The notes beneath the pieces were generated by a model. The model worked only from the letters and a program-made list of their open reading frames with translations, did not search any database and had not been told where the DNA came from. The translations under genes were made by a program, and so were the position numbers. Below are positions 50,701-62,399 of a DNA stretch of 64,000 bases, in pieces (positions within the stretch are counted from its first letter, which is position 1; the number at the start of each line of letters is the position of its first letter). Origin of the DNA: Pomacea canaliculata (lineage: Eukaryota; Mollusca; Gastropoda; Architaenioglossa; Ampullariidae); contig NC_037601.1 in NCBI RefSeq assembly GCF_003073045.1, forward strand, positions 5,363,872 to 5,427,871, written 5' to 3'.

Positions 50701-53353
50701 AGGACATACATTAATTTTTACATGTATTCAATTCACATTTACTAGCACCTCTACCTTTTTAGTTTATATCATGCAGTTAACTTAAAATGGATATTGTTGG
50801 ATAATATTTTTTAAAAAGATAACCTCTCATCGATGTATAAGTATAAAGGTGTATACATTTACTAATTTGACATTCCCTGGCTTTTCTTTCTTCTATTTTC
50901 AGTACAAAATTTTAGCTTTCCAACCAATAGAACACAAACACAGTTATAAACTCCCAGAATATACTTTAAAGTGAAAATAAATGCAGTTTAAACATTAGTG
51001 CACAATTACTGCATAAAGATCTTCAAATAATTTTGTACCCACCTTCAATTTTGTTTTATAAAGTGCGTAGTTCGTTGTCTGATTATAATATTTATGATAA
51101 TATATAACTTTTTCAAAGTTTCAGGGTCTTGAAAAAAAAGAGGCAGGAAGTATGATCTGCTTGGGCATTTTTGTTCCGTGTGATACACGTAATAATAATA
51201 TAGCAGCAATTGCTCTGATGGAATAACATGCAATGTCATATCAGGAGTTTGTTCAGAGGGCTGAAAATCTGGATATCAAGTTTTCTGTAGACTGTACTGT
51301 AAAAATTAATTTATTTTTGCGAAGCACCTTGAACTTGCCTTTAGAGTAGGGATAAGGCAATATACAAGGGACCTTTATTATTATTATACGAACAACCTAG
51401 CCAAAGTGCCTCCCACACCATGTATGATTAAAGAAAATTTTGAAAATTCTCATGTTAGTATAATTCTTTAGATGTTATCGTACCCATCACAATTTCTTCT
51501 ATGTGGCCAATGACTGCATCAAATCCAGCATCAGTACTATTTGAGCTGATAAAGAAAAAGGATTTGATTCATAGAATATAATACATCTAAAAATTATATT
51601 GCTTTTCAATATAAAAAAATTTTAATTTACAAAAAACATAAGTGTTTCCCCTTTCTTTGGTTCATATAATACACTTTAAACATAATAATGACTTACTGTT
51701 ACAATTTTCTATAAAAGGTAGAAACTTTTACTCCATACATTTTACAACATAGTTTTACTTTTATTATCTTTATGCCTTAATGAATGGCTAAGTGCTGGAT
51801 TCCAAACTGATATTGATCTACCACATTTCTGTGCTAAGAAATGAATCTCTATTAAGAAAATAAGGAATTGGAAAAAGGAAATGTTTACCACCCTGCAGTA
51901 AGATCATCTTCTTCTACAAAATCTCCTTGGTCAAAATCCATCAAATCCGGACTGTCAGAATCTGGAGGGGAAGCATAATCATGTTACATCTCTTCTCTAT
52001 GCACTCCACTGATTGCCTGTACAAGCCCTAGTTCATAAAAGCCTGGCTGTGAATGTCATAACATTATATGTGGTTCCTTCCCTGAATACATAAATAATAC
52101 ACTCACTATCTACTCTCCATCTGGACAGATTTGCTCCTTGGCAGGTAACAGTCCTACTTCCACCAAAATTTGCATCATTCAGCCTGTTCTACCTTGTTAA
52201 AAGCTTACTTGTTGGGAAATACATCTTACAAAAGTCTATGTGTATAATAAGTGAATATATGTTGTGAGAAAGAGAGGGGAGAAAAAGAGTACTAAATTTT
52301 AAAAGAGCCCTCTTCTGTTAATTTCTTTGCTAGTAATTACGCCTTATATTCTGCATCATAATGTCATCCTTCTAATCATCTTCTTATTATTATTACTTGT
52401 GTGTGTGTGTGCACGCGCATGCATGCCTGAATGCCTCTATGTGGATAAACGTGAGAAAGGATAAGAGAGAGAATAAAATATCACTGGTCATTTCATCCCA
52501 GTCATATCACCCCACAGTCTTAGTGCGCCCCACAGTCTGAGTGAAAGTGCCCCATTTATGTAAATTATTTCCAATTGTCTTGGAGTGAAATGACCGGTTC
52601 CTAAATAAAACTGATTTAGCATCAAAGCCAAGAGTCAAGAAACTCTTTTTGTCTTCGACAGATATGTAGTACCTTTAATGAACTGGATATGGAAATTTTA
52701 GTATTTTTTGGTTAAAATTATGCCTGGACCTTGCCAGTTTTGGTGTGGTACACTGGTTGAATAAAGCGTCGACCGACCACATTAAATTTGTTCTTGAATT
52801 ATCCCACTATCTTTTGTCTCACCAAATCTCTGTTTATATGCGAGGTCTCTAAGATCATATATAATTTCGCCTACCATAAATTGAAAATCTAGCCTACATA
52901 AAGTGACAGAGACGACAAAACTCAGCTACAAACCCACTGTTACCTCTATATCTAATTTTTAACTTATATATTGCGTATATGCCTCTAAACTGTGTACACC
53001 ATTGTCGAGGATTACTGTACAGCATTTGGTCAAATAGTTGTCTTTAAAACTTTATAATTCTTTAAAAATGATTCTTTCAAGCAGTATCAACTTCCAGCCA
53101 ATGTGTTGCTATCTACTTTTGAAAAAATGTTATAAAGCTCCACACAATCACGCTAGCAAACGGAACGTTAGCGTACCTATCAACGACAGCTATTTTAGCA
53201 GCAGACAACTAAAAAATTGAAAGGATAAGTAAGAAGTACGATAAATATGACTGAATTACGATTAATGCAATATAATATGTATTTTCAAATGTTTCAGAAA
53301 AATGTGAAAAATAACCCGTGAGCAAAGACGGTTTAAGAAATGAACTTACCCAT
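47752..53353 (-). CDS. ARL2BP: ARL2BP (BART) homologue, ARL2/ARL3 effector
   Basis: ARL2BP binds GTP-loaded ARL2 and ARL3, acts at cilia and in mitochondria and affects nuclear STAT3 (family knowledge). Exons in coding order: 53350-53353, 51892-51961, 51484-51545, 50501-50607, 48717-48802, 48269-48365, 47752-47865, giving 179 aa (human 163), all in phase. Anchors: STDAGFDAVIGHIEEIVM (human SDAEFDAVVGYLEDIIM), LDRYYQEFDETEENKF (human MDKYYLEFEDTEENKL), LLLTFSDFLAFKEMVLDF (human MLLTFTDFLAFKEMFLDY) and EKEGRTVDLSSG (human EKEGRGLDLSSG). These are the helices of the BART domain. The start codon lies on a 4-nt coding exon (ATGG, donor gtaagt) that joins GATTCTGAC in phase. An alternative start is the internal Met of LMDFDQGDF, closer to the human N-terminus. 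The longer tail after RVTPIH is lineage-specific. Introns hold a hAT MITE and a LINE fragment. Confidence 0.96.
48014..48188. mobile_element. hAT-type MITE, 175 bp, with 8-bp target-site duplication
   Basis: Inverted ends CAGGGCTTCTGCT...AGCAGAAGCCCTG (13 bp perfect) flanked by the identical 8-bp repeat CCTTAAAG at 48006-48013 and 48189-48196. The interior is rich in ggggtccc-type text with no open frame. Different family from the 15107 element but same superfamily signature. It lies in the last ARL2BP intron. Confidence 0.93.
49150..50010 (+). mobile_element. decayed LINE fragment (CR1/L2-like reverse transcriptase 3' part)
   Basis: Translation in shifting frames gives a series typical of the C-terminal part of CR1/L2-type reverse transcriptase ORFs: TIRNLGFTTD, then FLELSRITHIQPFLS, SAFDMSWLDYSL, APIYLSEI and a late FKASKGP-like end. 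Multiple stops and frame changes show it is long dead. It lies in ARL2BP intron 4, on the strand opposite to the gene. The clade is inferred by eye. Confidence 0.7.
51306..51390 (+). repeat. retroelement tail fragment
   Basis: Text gcgaagcaccttgaacttgcc ... gggataaggcaatatacaag ... followed by (ATT)n. It matches the tail at 62400-62510 in order and spacing. ARL2BP intron 3. Confidence 0.55.
52486..52595. repeat. short inverted-repeat sequence, possible MITE
   Basis: Ends are imperfect inverted repeats (GGTCATTTCATCCCA against GGTCATTTCACTCCAA) around a segment with two near-copies of ccccacagtct. No target-site duplication is evident, so the class is unclear. It lies in ARL2BP intron 1. Confidence 0.35.
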
Positions 53354-53585
53354 GTTGTCACCTATGCAGGTGATAACCGGAAATTATGTATGTAAGAATA
53401 GCTTCCCTTTCCCCTCATGTTTAAACTATTATTCAAAATTTTTTAAAGCTAGCACTAAATTTCGATTAGAGTATATATAAATATTTTTAAAAAATCAAGA
53501 AAAATAACAATTTCTACGAATGCAGAGAAAATGAATTACAAATAAATTAAGATATATAACATTTTTGCAATTACTTTAGCGTGAT

Positions 53586-53657
53586 GCGTCGGTGGTGTAA
53601 CGGTCAGCATGGCTGCCTTCCAAGCAGTCGACCCGGGTTCGACTCCCGGCCAACGCA
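53586..53657 (+). tRNA. tRNA-Gly (anticodon TCC)
   Basis: 72-nt cloverleaf with acceptor stem GCGTCGG/CCAACGC, A box TGGTGTAACGG, and anticodon loop CTTCCAA with anticodon TCC at 53619-53621. The B box GGTTCGACTCC is at 53636-53646, and a TTTTT Pol III terminator starts within 10 bases. It has no intron and looks functional. It is near-identical in my recollection to animal tRNA-Gly(TCC). It starts 233 bp upstream of the ARL2BP start codon, in the opposite orientation. Confidence 0.97.
53636..53646 (+). promoter_or_regulatory. Pol III B box inside tRNA-Gly
   Basis: GGTTCGACTCC matches the consensus GGTTCRANYCC exactly. The internal promoter is intact, supporting an active gene. Confidence 0.85.
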
Positions 53658-54046
53658 TGTGTTTTTGTCCTTTCTTTTAATTTTATTTTCGCTGTATTTC
53701 AATAAACAGCACTTGTGCATTTTTGTTACTTCAGTGATTTAGAAACAGCTTACGTACGTTTACCTGTTTTATTTTAAATGACCTCTTTTTTTTTTCTACA
53801 GCTTTTTTTTTGTAATATTTCAGTATTTCCTGCTGAATCATGTCCGATTCAGAATTTTAAATTGAGCTTTCGAAATATTACTACATCTGTCTGATTTCTT
53901 ACCAAATAATACCCCACCATCCCCCACCTTAAAAACAAAAAATCAAAAAATCAGAACACTCAGAAAGTTAGGTGACTTTTTATTTTGTCGACAAACTTAT
54001 GGAACTGCAAGTTCTTTAGTTTCTTTCAAAACAGCACGAAGCGGAG

Positions 54047-57000
54047 TCATCTCGAAGCATCGTATGAAGCAGGAGGGCCAACCCTCATCAGCAGCTGTAT
54101 GAATATCACTAGGCCATCTGTGCAGAGAGAAATAAAGGAAGAAAAAACAAATATAGTGACCATCCCTGAAAGGCCAACAGTACATAAGGTGTAAAAATAT
54201 ATTGTGTATTATGTATTAATGTATTATAAATGTATTCTGACTTTATCAGTATAGATGTTTACAAATTTATTGGCGATTTTTTTTTCTCTTTTATATACAA
54301 GGAGCCCGAAGGAGGCAACATTCAGTGCATTCTGCAGGACCAGCGAGAGGAAGTGCAAAAAGAAAGAAAAACAAACAATTGGCAAGGTAGGGAATATCTC
54401 GTTTAGAGAGAAAGAAACACTTGTTTTGAAAGCAGAAGACATACTGTAGTGTGTCATCCTGTAACATCCACGTCCTCTGGGGGTAACTTACCGCAGATGT
54501 GACTTCTGTTCTTGAAGAAACGGAACATCAGGTACAAGCCGACCCCCACCATCAAGAGAACGAAGGAGAAGAGCAAGTCCAGGGTCAGGCCGTCCAGCTG
54601 CGGCACCACCACTAGGTACAGGCACACCACCATGAACAGCACCGGCACCAGCACAGGTTGCTGTGGTTCAAGTGAAACGGGAGGCAGTCAGACAGATCCT
54701 CTTGGTGTAATGAGATCAGATTAGTAACACGATGAACATTACAGACATTGTAATTAATACAGTAAGACTAGTCAAACTCTTCAACATGGCTATGACAGAA
54801 GTTAGGTTTTATCAAAAACAAGGCAGTATAGTCGTTGTCATCAATAGATGTCAGTATCTCAAAAATCAGGAACATATAATTCCTTGGTGGTGTTTGTCGA
54901 CAGGATGTAGATCGTGTCGACATCTCGATAAACAAGAACACAAAATACCTTGTACGCGACATCATCGTCTTTGCCTCTCTGCCTAAATCGAATGACGAGG
55001 AGAGCAACGGCACAGAGGAAGTAAAAGAACCAGTCGAGAAGGGAAGAGAAGCTGATAAGTGTGACGATGTCCGCCACGAGGCAACACAGGATCCCAAGAA
55101 TGACCTGACAAAAAAAAAAGGCTGAGAACGTGTGCTGACTTGAAACCAGTAACGGCTACTGAACTGTTATTTAGTTTCGTTGTTGCATAATATTGCCACA
55201 AAATTTGTAGAAGTACAAAGAAGTACAAAATTGTAGAAGTACAAAGTAAATCGCTTGGACACATAATTCAACATACCATAAAAAGAATGGCTGCTATCGG
55301 CGTACGCCTGGTCACGTGTATGTACGACAGAACATCCGGCAAGTTGCCGTCGCGTGCAGCAGAGAACATTATTCTGCAATTATAAATCGCCACGTTCAAT
55401 TCCCGCTAGGGGGAAAATGCTAATCGCATGTAGGCACAGACTACTACCCATGTCCTCATGCTAGTTTGTTGGCTTAATTTTAGTTATTCTTAAGCATTTG
55501 AAAGCGTCCTATAACGAGTTTCACAGACACTGCCTGGTCAAGAGAACTAATCCTTGGATTTATTCCACCCATCCACCACTGGAGCAATTTGCGAAGACTA
55601 AATCTTAGCAAAATACTAGCTATCAAAACTCTAAAACTTCGAAAATAAAATAAAAAAAAACGGGCAAACACAACCCCACAGTTCGTTCTGGTGACGACTG
55701 TTTGGAATAGGGAGGGTAGGAAGGGATACTGCAACAACTACTACAACAGCTGCTTCCCTGCAGCAAAAGGATAAACTAATGATGCTTTTATCGATGTCCC
55801 TTACAACACCATGCACTCACCTGGGAGAGGTAAAAATTCCTGCGTTGCCGCTGCCGGCCGTGGAAGCCATCACTGACAGAGAGATGAGCAAAGACGCCAC
55901 CCCGCCACCCAAGACTTTGGTTCCCCATGTCTGCAGACAAAGAGGGCAGATGTCGGAGGTCAAATCCAAACGCTTAATGAATGGAATTTAAAGATTTTTG
56001 CATCTCGAATCAAGAGCATTCACTCTGAAATATGTTACCTGATAACTATGACGATTTTTTTTTCTTTTGTCAGAGACAAAACCACATCGCCGAAATAAAA
56101 TGTTTCGGTTCTATGCTCCAACCGGCGGTTATCATGCAATATACAGGTGTTGTTACACACGATACCTATGCTACATATTTCGCACTAATGGACTGTGAGC
56201 TCACCATAGCAACCGTGCTACTTGCTAGCATGTCTTGGCGGGACATAACAGCCAGGTATGACACGATGGTGAGGAGGTAGATGATGGTCACAGCAAAGAC
56301 ACTGAACACGCTGGCCAACGGGATGTTTCTGACAGACACTGTGACAGAACAGTCAGCAAGTCTACAAGAGCGATCATTCTAGTACTTCAGCAAATCCCTT
56401 ACACACAGGTGTAAACATTAAAAAGAAAAAATGTGTTAAATAATCTGGCTTTGAACTGCTTGGTGTCGGTTCAGACACCTTACAGAGAAACTGAACGCTG
56501 TATGGAGATAAATGACAATTAACAGGATGTTTTATTGTCTTTTTTCAAATTATGCCTTTTTTCAAATAACTGGGTTTTTACTTCTCGTTGTATTGGCATA
56601 AAGACGATTAAAATTGTATATTTGCATGGTACGAACATAATAATAATATTATTATAGGAGAATATACATGAAATTAAAACAGTTAAGACCAGCAATAATG
56701 CAATTTACCTTTGAGTATCGATGAAATTTGTTAATGTGCATGCTATAATTTGATTATATTTTAGCTCTTTTTACTTTTACAAATTTCTAGCATTCACCTG
56801 CTGGATGTAGACAATTTGTAAACTTTACATCGATTTCAGATTTATAAATGAGATTAATAAGCCTTGCTTTAAAAAAATAACTTACCACAGATGACTCGCC
56901 GACAAGAACCCTACCTTTTTGGATTTTTGACTTCTTCTGTAATATTGTTGATGTTATTCCTGTTGACACAAACAAATACATGAGAGAAAACAAGCCTTTG

Positions 57001-58708
57001 GCTTAATGAGTGTGTTTTGTTAAGATAAGATAAGATAAGATAAGATAAGATAAGACTTTATTGATCCCTAGAGGGCAATTCAGTTATGAACACTGAGAAT
57101 CATTGACAGTTGGAAAACTTCCGCCCAAATCTGTTGGGCGTCTTCTTATCTTCTGCTTACTCTTTCTGGAACTTGAAGGATGCGGGCTGAGAACATTACC
57201 TGAGCAGATTAGCAGGCCGTTACTGGGAAAAGTCAAAACAGTATACACTCAGACAACACTCTATTGATTGGGTACCTGCAGGCGGGTACGACTTTCAGTG
57301 GAGAGAAGAGGTTATGTCTGTGAGATTATGTCTCTCTATCTGTGAACAAGTAGCTCAGATGACTCCGTTGCTTCTTCCACAAATCGTTGACCACCCTGCT
57401 GTCTAAAGGTCTGCCAATTCCGAGCACATTATAGTCGTTGTTTTTGTCTGACATTAACTACAACATTCATTTTATCTTCCCTCCCCAGAACAAAACACAA
57501 TGATCTTTATCAGACTTTTTATGTGCATGTAAAATACTATTAAAAAAATCAAAACCTGTTTACCATCCTCCATAGGCCCACATGACAAAGTAGAAGGACT
57601 TTGCAATGGATGCTGCCGACGTCTCCGTCCCATGAAACCCAGTGGACAGGTCTGAGGTTTCATCTTGCCCTGACAGACACAGTGACCACAGAGAATTGAT
57701 TCACTGCTACTTGTCATTAACTTAAGCTTCTTTCCTCTAATAAATAATTAAATAAATAAAAGCTAACCTGAGGCCAACCGGTACACGCCCCAACGATGAT
57801 GACGCCCAGTGCCAGCAGCTTGGCATAGAGGAAGACGATGCTGACGACAGCTGATGTCCTCGCGCTGGCAAGGTTCAATGCGCATAAGGTCACTGGCACA
57901 CGAGATGGTCATCACAAAGGATTTCTATTAGTCGTATGTAATCAACCATGTCTACAATTCTAAGCGCCTGCATATCAGGGTCCGTTAAAATAAGACTGTC
58001 TTGCCTGGGTATAAATTTTCTTTCAATGACTGCAATGGACATCATAATAAATAAGCCACATCCCCCTATACTTCTAAAGGTATAAAACTACCAAAACACC
58101 TTTATAAACAGAAAGAAGCCGAAACCATGACCAATTGGACGGTCCCTCGTAAAAACAGGTCCTTACCTATCAAAGTGACGGAGGTGACTGTGACTAGAGG
58201 TCCCGGGGTGCCGCACAGCTGGACAGAGTTGACAAGATACTCCGAGAACGTCATGGCCTGCACCGCTATGCCTGCCGGGAAGTCAAGTAGTATCAGCTTA
58301 AAGGTGAACAGGAAGCCAACCCACGACCCCAGCCCCTCCTTCAAGTAGGCGTACTGTCCACCATGTTTAGGCACTCGGCAGGCCAGCTCAGAAAAAGTCA
58401 GGGACCCTGCAACAGGTGATACCAGTCGGGATGCGGTACTTAGATGGTCAGCGAGAAGAACTTGCACGAAAAGTGCCAAAGATTCTTTTTGTATACATGT
58501 CCATTACTTATCATTATAAAAGGGTCAATAAAAATAGTACAACCTGCATTGATGTGTTTGAGCATTATTTTTGACAGTATCCAAACAAAGACATGTAATT
58601 CAATAAATCAGTTTAAAAGAAAAGGAAACTGCAATCTCAAATTCGAGGTTTAAATATTCTTCAAACCAGATTTTTTAAAAAGAGCACAAAAAATCCACAC
58701 AAACAAAC

Positions 58709-58741
<33 letters not shown>

Positions 58742-60586
58742 AAAACCGGGTGGAGAAGGAAAAGGAATAGAAACATTTGTGAATACCTAACAGAGACATA
58801 ACTCCACCTAGTGACCAGACGATGAGGGCGAGGCCAACAGAACCGGTGTGTTGTAACACTGATGTCGGTGTGATGAAGATTCCGGAACCTGTCAAAGACA
58901 CATATACACAGGTACACGTTAGATGGTTAGCTTTTACCTCGTCTAATGATGTAAATACAGGGTTTCAGCAAACCATTCTATGTCCAGGTCTTCGTTATTT
59001 CGGTACAAACTTCTAGCTGATTGATGATTAAAAAAAAACACACAATTTCGATCTGATGAGTAAAAAGCATCGGATATGTAGTGTAGTGATGAAGTGATGC
59101 ACTGAAGCACACACTCTTTTTAATACACGTATACAAATGTCCATGTTTGTTAAAAAGCCGATGTCAGATGTACATCACTAGGTCCCAGCAGCATGGTGGC
59201 CATCAACTGGAAGAGGTGTTACTTACTGGTTCGTGACTAATCCTGTCTCGTGACCTGGTCCTAGGAGGCTGTCTTGCACTAGGACATTAACTCACACGAG
59301 CAACACACACACATACACACACACAGACTGTGTACAATAACAGACTACACACCAATAATCATTCCCATGTTGAAGCTGATCGCGCCCAGGAGGGTCACAG
59401 TTCGCCGCAGCGTCAGTCCTGTTGACGTCACCTGGACGCCATTCGCCACGTGACCCTGTGTGACGTCGGCTTTGTATCGCTTGGGGCCTCCATCTGCACA
59501 GAGCAAAGTTGTCTTGATGGGTGTGACAGTCATCAGGTAAGACTGCTAACAGGTGTGAAAATTGTTATACTCTGATTACGGATCTGATTAACACGAGTAC
59601 AGTGACGGCATGACAGTTGTACTACAAGTGGTGTCATGGTGAATATTGAAACTTTCTACGTACAACGTGCAGGATGTGTTCATTATGAGAATTTTCACAT
59701 ATATGATTTTAAGTAAAATATAGGTTTAGAATTAAAAAATCTATTTTTAAATGACATCTTACTAATACAAGATACAACACAAGAAGGAGAACAAAAACCA
59801 CTGATAACTTATACGGTTTTATTTATGTGTTCAGGGAGTGCTTCGATGCACTGTTTCGTGAAGAAAGGGTGTTTAGGTATAACTTTTTGAAAACTCGGAA
59901 TCGACATTTTCGAGGCTCAGCTACACAATTTGAAATAATAAATAGTGATTTCAAAGGTATCTGTTAATTAGTTGAGAGTATTACATATATATGCTAATAT
60001 GACTTCTACATCATTGTTCGAACAATTCAGTGAAGCCTTACTTTTCATTTTTCGGTGACAGGCAGACTGTACGATGAACTGTGTACACAGTGATTTCTGA
60101 AAAAGAACATTTACAGTCCATTTGTGAAATAAAGTTGTCTGAAGTCTATAGTATCACTTATTTAGTTATCAGTAAATGCAAAGAGCAAGAGAAACACGGA
60201 GGAATTGCTGTAAATGACATCCACGTGAGCAATCAAAAATATATCAAGAATAATAAAAAAGTGTTATTTTAAACAGTTTAGTGCATGATAACCACATTTT
60301 CAGACTTCCATCATAACGCTATGTTTATTATCAAGAAAACCGAGAAATTTTTTTAATGTTATATTGAAAAAGTGAAAATGCTTAGGTTATATTTCAAGAT
60401 CCTTTTTCGGCTTTTTAAAAAAATTTCTTTATTTTTCTTCCTTGCTACAATCTGAGGATTTACAAAGTGTGCGAAGGTCTTACCTGAAATAGAGATCAAG
60501 TTTGTACTGCTGATGTAGCTGTCCACGAGAGGATCCTGGGTGTCAATATTATACAAGTTTTGCCTTATATTTGCATATTGCCTGTG
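54047..60586 (-). CDS. SLC7 light-chain amino-acid transporter, b0,+AT (SLC7A9)-like
   Basis: A 12-TM APC-superfamily exchanger. Family light chains pair with SLC3 heavy chains through a disulphide and exchange cationic and neutral amino acids. Exons in coding order: 60484 to about 60586, 59353-59493, 58787-58888, 58167-58406, 57768-57892, 57564-57669, 56915-56959, 56205-56328, 55821-55930, 55277-55373, 54949-55104, 54492-54660, 54047-54117 (TGA), giving about 525 aa. Signatures: [20 protein letters not shown] (TM1), [44 protein letters not shown] (compare human SLC7A9 MLKVLSYISVRRLTP) and a C-terminus [10 protein letters not shown] (compare MLMEVVPPEE). The Cys in [10 protein letters not shown] occupies the heavy-chain disulphide position. 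All joins are in phase except one missing base in exon 57768-57892. The 5' end is unresolved: exon 60484-60586 has no ATG and an in-frame stop upstream, so an earlier exon is needed. Alternatively, an ATG at 59533 reads straight into exon 2. The substrate cannot be read from sequence. Confidence 0.93.
57021..57420 (-). mobile_element. non-LTR retroelement 3' end with (TAAGA)n tail
   Basis: On the minus strand it reads ...gggatcaataaagtcttatc and ends in a (TCTTA)n array (seven units, 57021-57055 on +). The run agggatcaataaag plus a short tandem tail is a common end of LINEs in aquatic animals. No usable frame remains in the upstream 350 bases. It sits in the SLC7 intron between exons 56915-56959 and 57564-57669. 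Confidence 0.55.
58700..58745 (+). repeat. (CAAA)n then (CAA)n microsatellite
   Basis: Simple tandem array of aaac and aac units between SLC7 exons 58167-58406 and 58787-58888. Confidence 0.9.
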
Positions 60587-61774
60587 CTGAATCCGAGGGC
60601 CTCATTGTCTGTTTCTTCTGCGTCACACCTGTACACTTTTTTTCAACTTTTCACCTTCTCTCTCTCTCTTGTCGCCTGGCGCCCACATACAAATGTCCTT
60701 TACTCAATGTTTACCACACATTAAAACTTATCTGGTATCTGGTGCGTGGAATGAACGTCAAGGAAACTCATTAATGTCTACTTTCTGAATAGAAGAAACA
60801 AGTTCAAGATTATTTAAATACAAAATTTATTTATTTAAAAATATTCTGCAAAGGACTGGCTAAATGGGAAAAAGCATTTTCTTGCTTATTTTACCTCTCG
60901 TTAATAAAGAATTGTCATTGTCATTAGTCTGTTATTGTTTTTAAACAGTTAAAGGGTATAAAAGACATGATTTGAATTGGACATTAGGTTTTAAAGTCAA
61001 AATATATGTAGCTTAAAACACTAAATGGAAGGAACAGGAAAAAACTGAAACTGTGACATGATTCCAGTCTCAAACCTTTGAGTACTGGTACATGGTAATG
61101 TATATTTTCTCTCTCTCTCACTCACATGCACAGGTGCAGCCAGGAAAAACGCAGAAAGGAAGACAAATACATACTGTAAATGTAAGCTAAAAGGTCGCAA
61201 ACAGCTCCTACATTTTCAGATGTTTTACTTATTATTGGTGCTATTCCTGTTGACAGAAGAAAATGGTCTAACCATCGGTCTAACCAGCTAAGAAGCCACA
61301 AAAGTTCGGAGACCCACCGACACCTGCTGAGTCGTTTCCTGTCGGTTTTGTTTTCTTACTTCCTCTCACGGACCTTCATTCAATAGATATGAAGGCCCTG
61401 CTTCTTCTGAAACCAGAAGGATAAGTGATGTGACCTTTAGAAAATGAAGTTCCAGAGTTGAGTGGGGACAGAAAACAATCTCTCGACAGAAAGCCCTCAG
61501 AGAAAATAAAAATCTACTTTATGGTTGTGCACCTAATGGTGGACACGAGTTTTAGTGGACAGGTAAACATGTTTGTTTCCTTTAATACGATGTCATATAG
61601 TGAAAGAAAAACAGTTTTGCAAATCTATCAAACCAGAAGAGCCACATATATGCTGTAGTGTAACTGTCACCGGCAATTATAAACATGGCAGATGACTTGT
61701 CCAGATCCTAACCCTAAGCCCCACTATCCTAAGTTATGTGATTTTAAAGGCAAATGCTTAATTTTAACCAGGGC

Positions 61775-61826
61775 ACAAACAAACAAACAAACAAACAAAC
61801 AAACAAACAAACAAACAAAAAAAAAA
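61775..61826 (+). repeat. (CAAA)n microsatellite
   Basis: About ten perfect caaa units followed by a poly-A run. Confidence 0.92.
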
Positions 61827-61989
61827 CGACTTCCCTTAGGAGAAACGTTGTCTTTGCGGAAGTGACCCGTCACACGGCGGAAATGACCCGCTGACTCCTG
61901 CACGTGCGAACTGTGGGGCAAAGGTTCAGATGCTAACAGGTGTCATGAAGGTTTAAATCTTAACACCGGCACCCACCAAAACATAATTG

Positions 61990-62180
61990 CCTTGCATCGT
62001 TCGTTATACATGTCACTCACACCGTGAGGATTTGATGTTCCAGGTTCAGATCTCGTCTCCGGCACGTTTTTCTTTCTCTGCATGTGGCATCTGTTTACAA
62101 GGCTGGCTGCCTTGCCATGATATAGTTTTAGCTGCTGGCTCGGAGTAAAAGACTTTTTCTTCCCCCTTATTTCGCAGCCT
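61990..62180 (+). mobile_element. tRNA-derived SINE, copy 2
   Basis: Contains a degraded B box (ccaggttcagatctcg) and a body shared with copy 3: tctgcatgtggcatctgttta, caaggctggctgcc, catgatatagttttagctgctggctcgg and a pyrimidine-rich end. The tRNA-like head is more eroded than in copy 3. Confidence 0.72.
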
Positions 62181-62399
62181 TGTGTTTTGTTGTTACATTT
62201 TCCGCCACATGGTTAGATGTTGGAACTGAGTGTGCAGGACGTCGTCTGCATTGCCGAGGAGAAGTGTGTTTATTCTGCTCCTGCTTCATTGATTTTTTTT
62301 TTTACTTCTTCGTTATAACTCATATTTTCTTGGTACAGAGATCTTTATAGAGAGACCTTTGCTGGCTACCAGAGTTGATGACACTGTGCCCGTAACAGT

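Noticed and set aside
54454-54491. SLC7 C-terminus ending at the stop in exon 54492-54660 read-through ([11 protein letters not shown])
   Set aside because: A strong donor (gtaagt) precedes it, and the next exon restores the family-typical C-terminus. The same arrangement recurs in the tandem copy.
57021-57055. (TAAGA)n array as a CRISPR-like or regulatory array
   Set aside because: Perfect 5-bp units with no spacers; it is the tandem tail of a retroelement.
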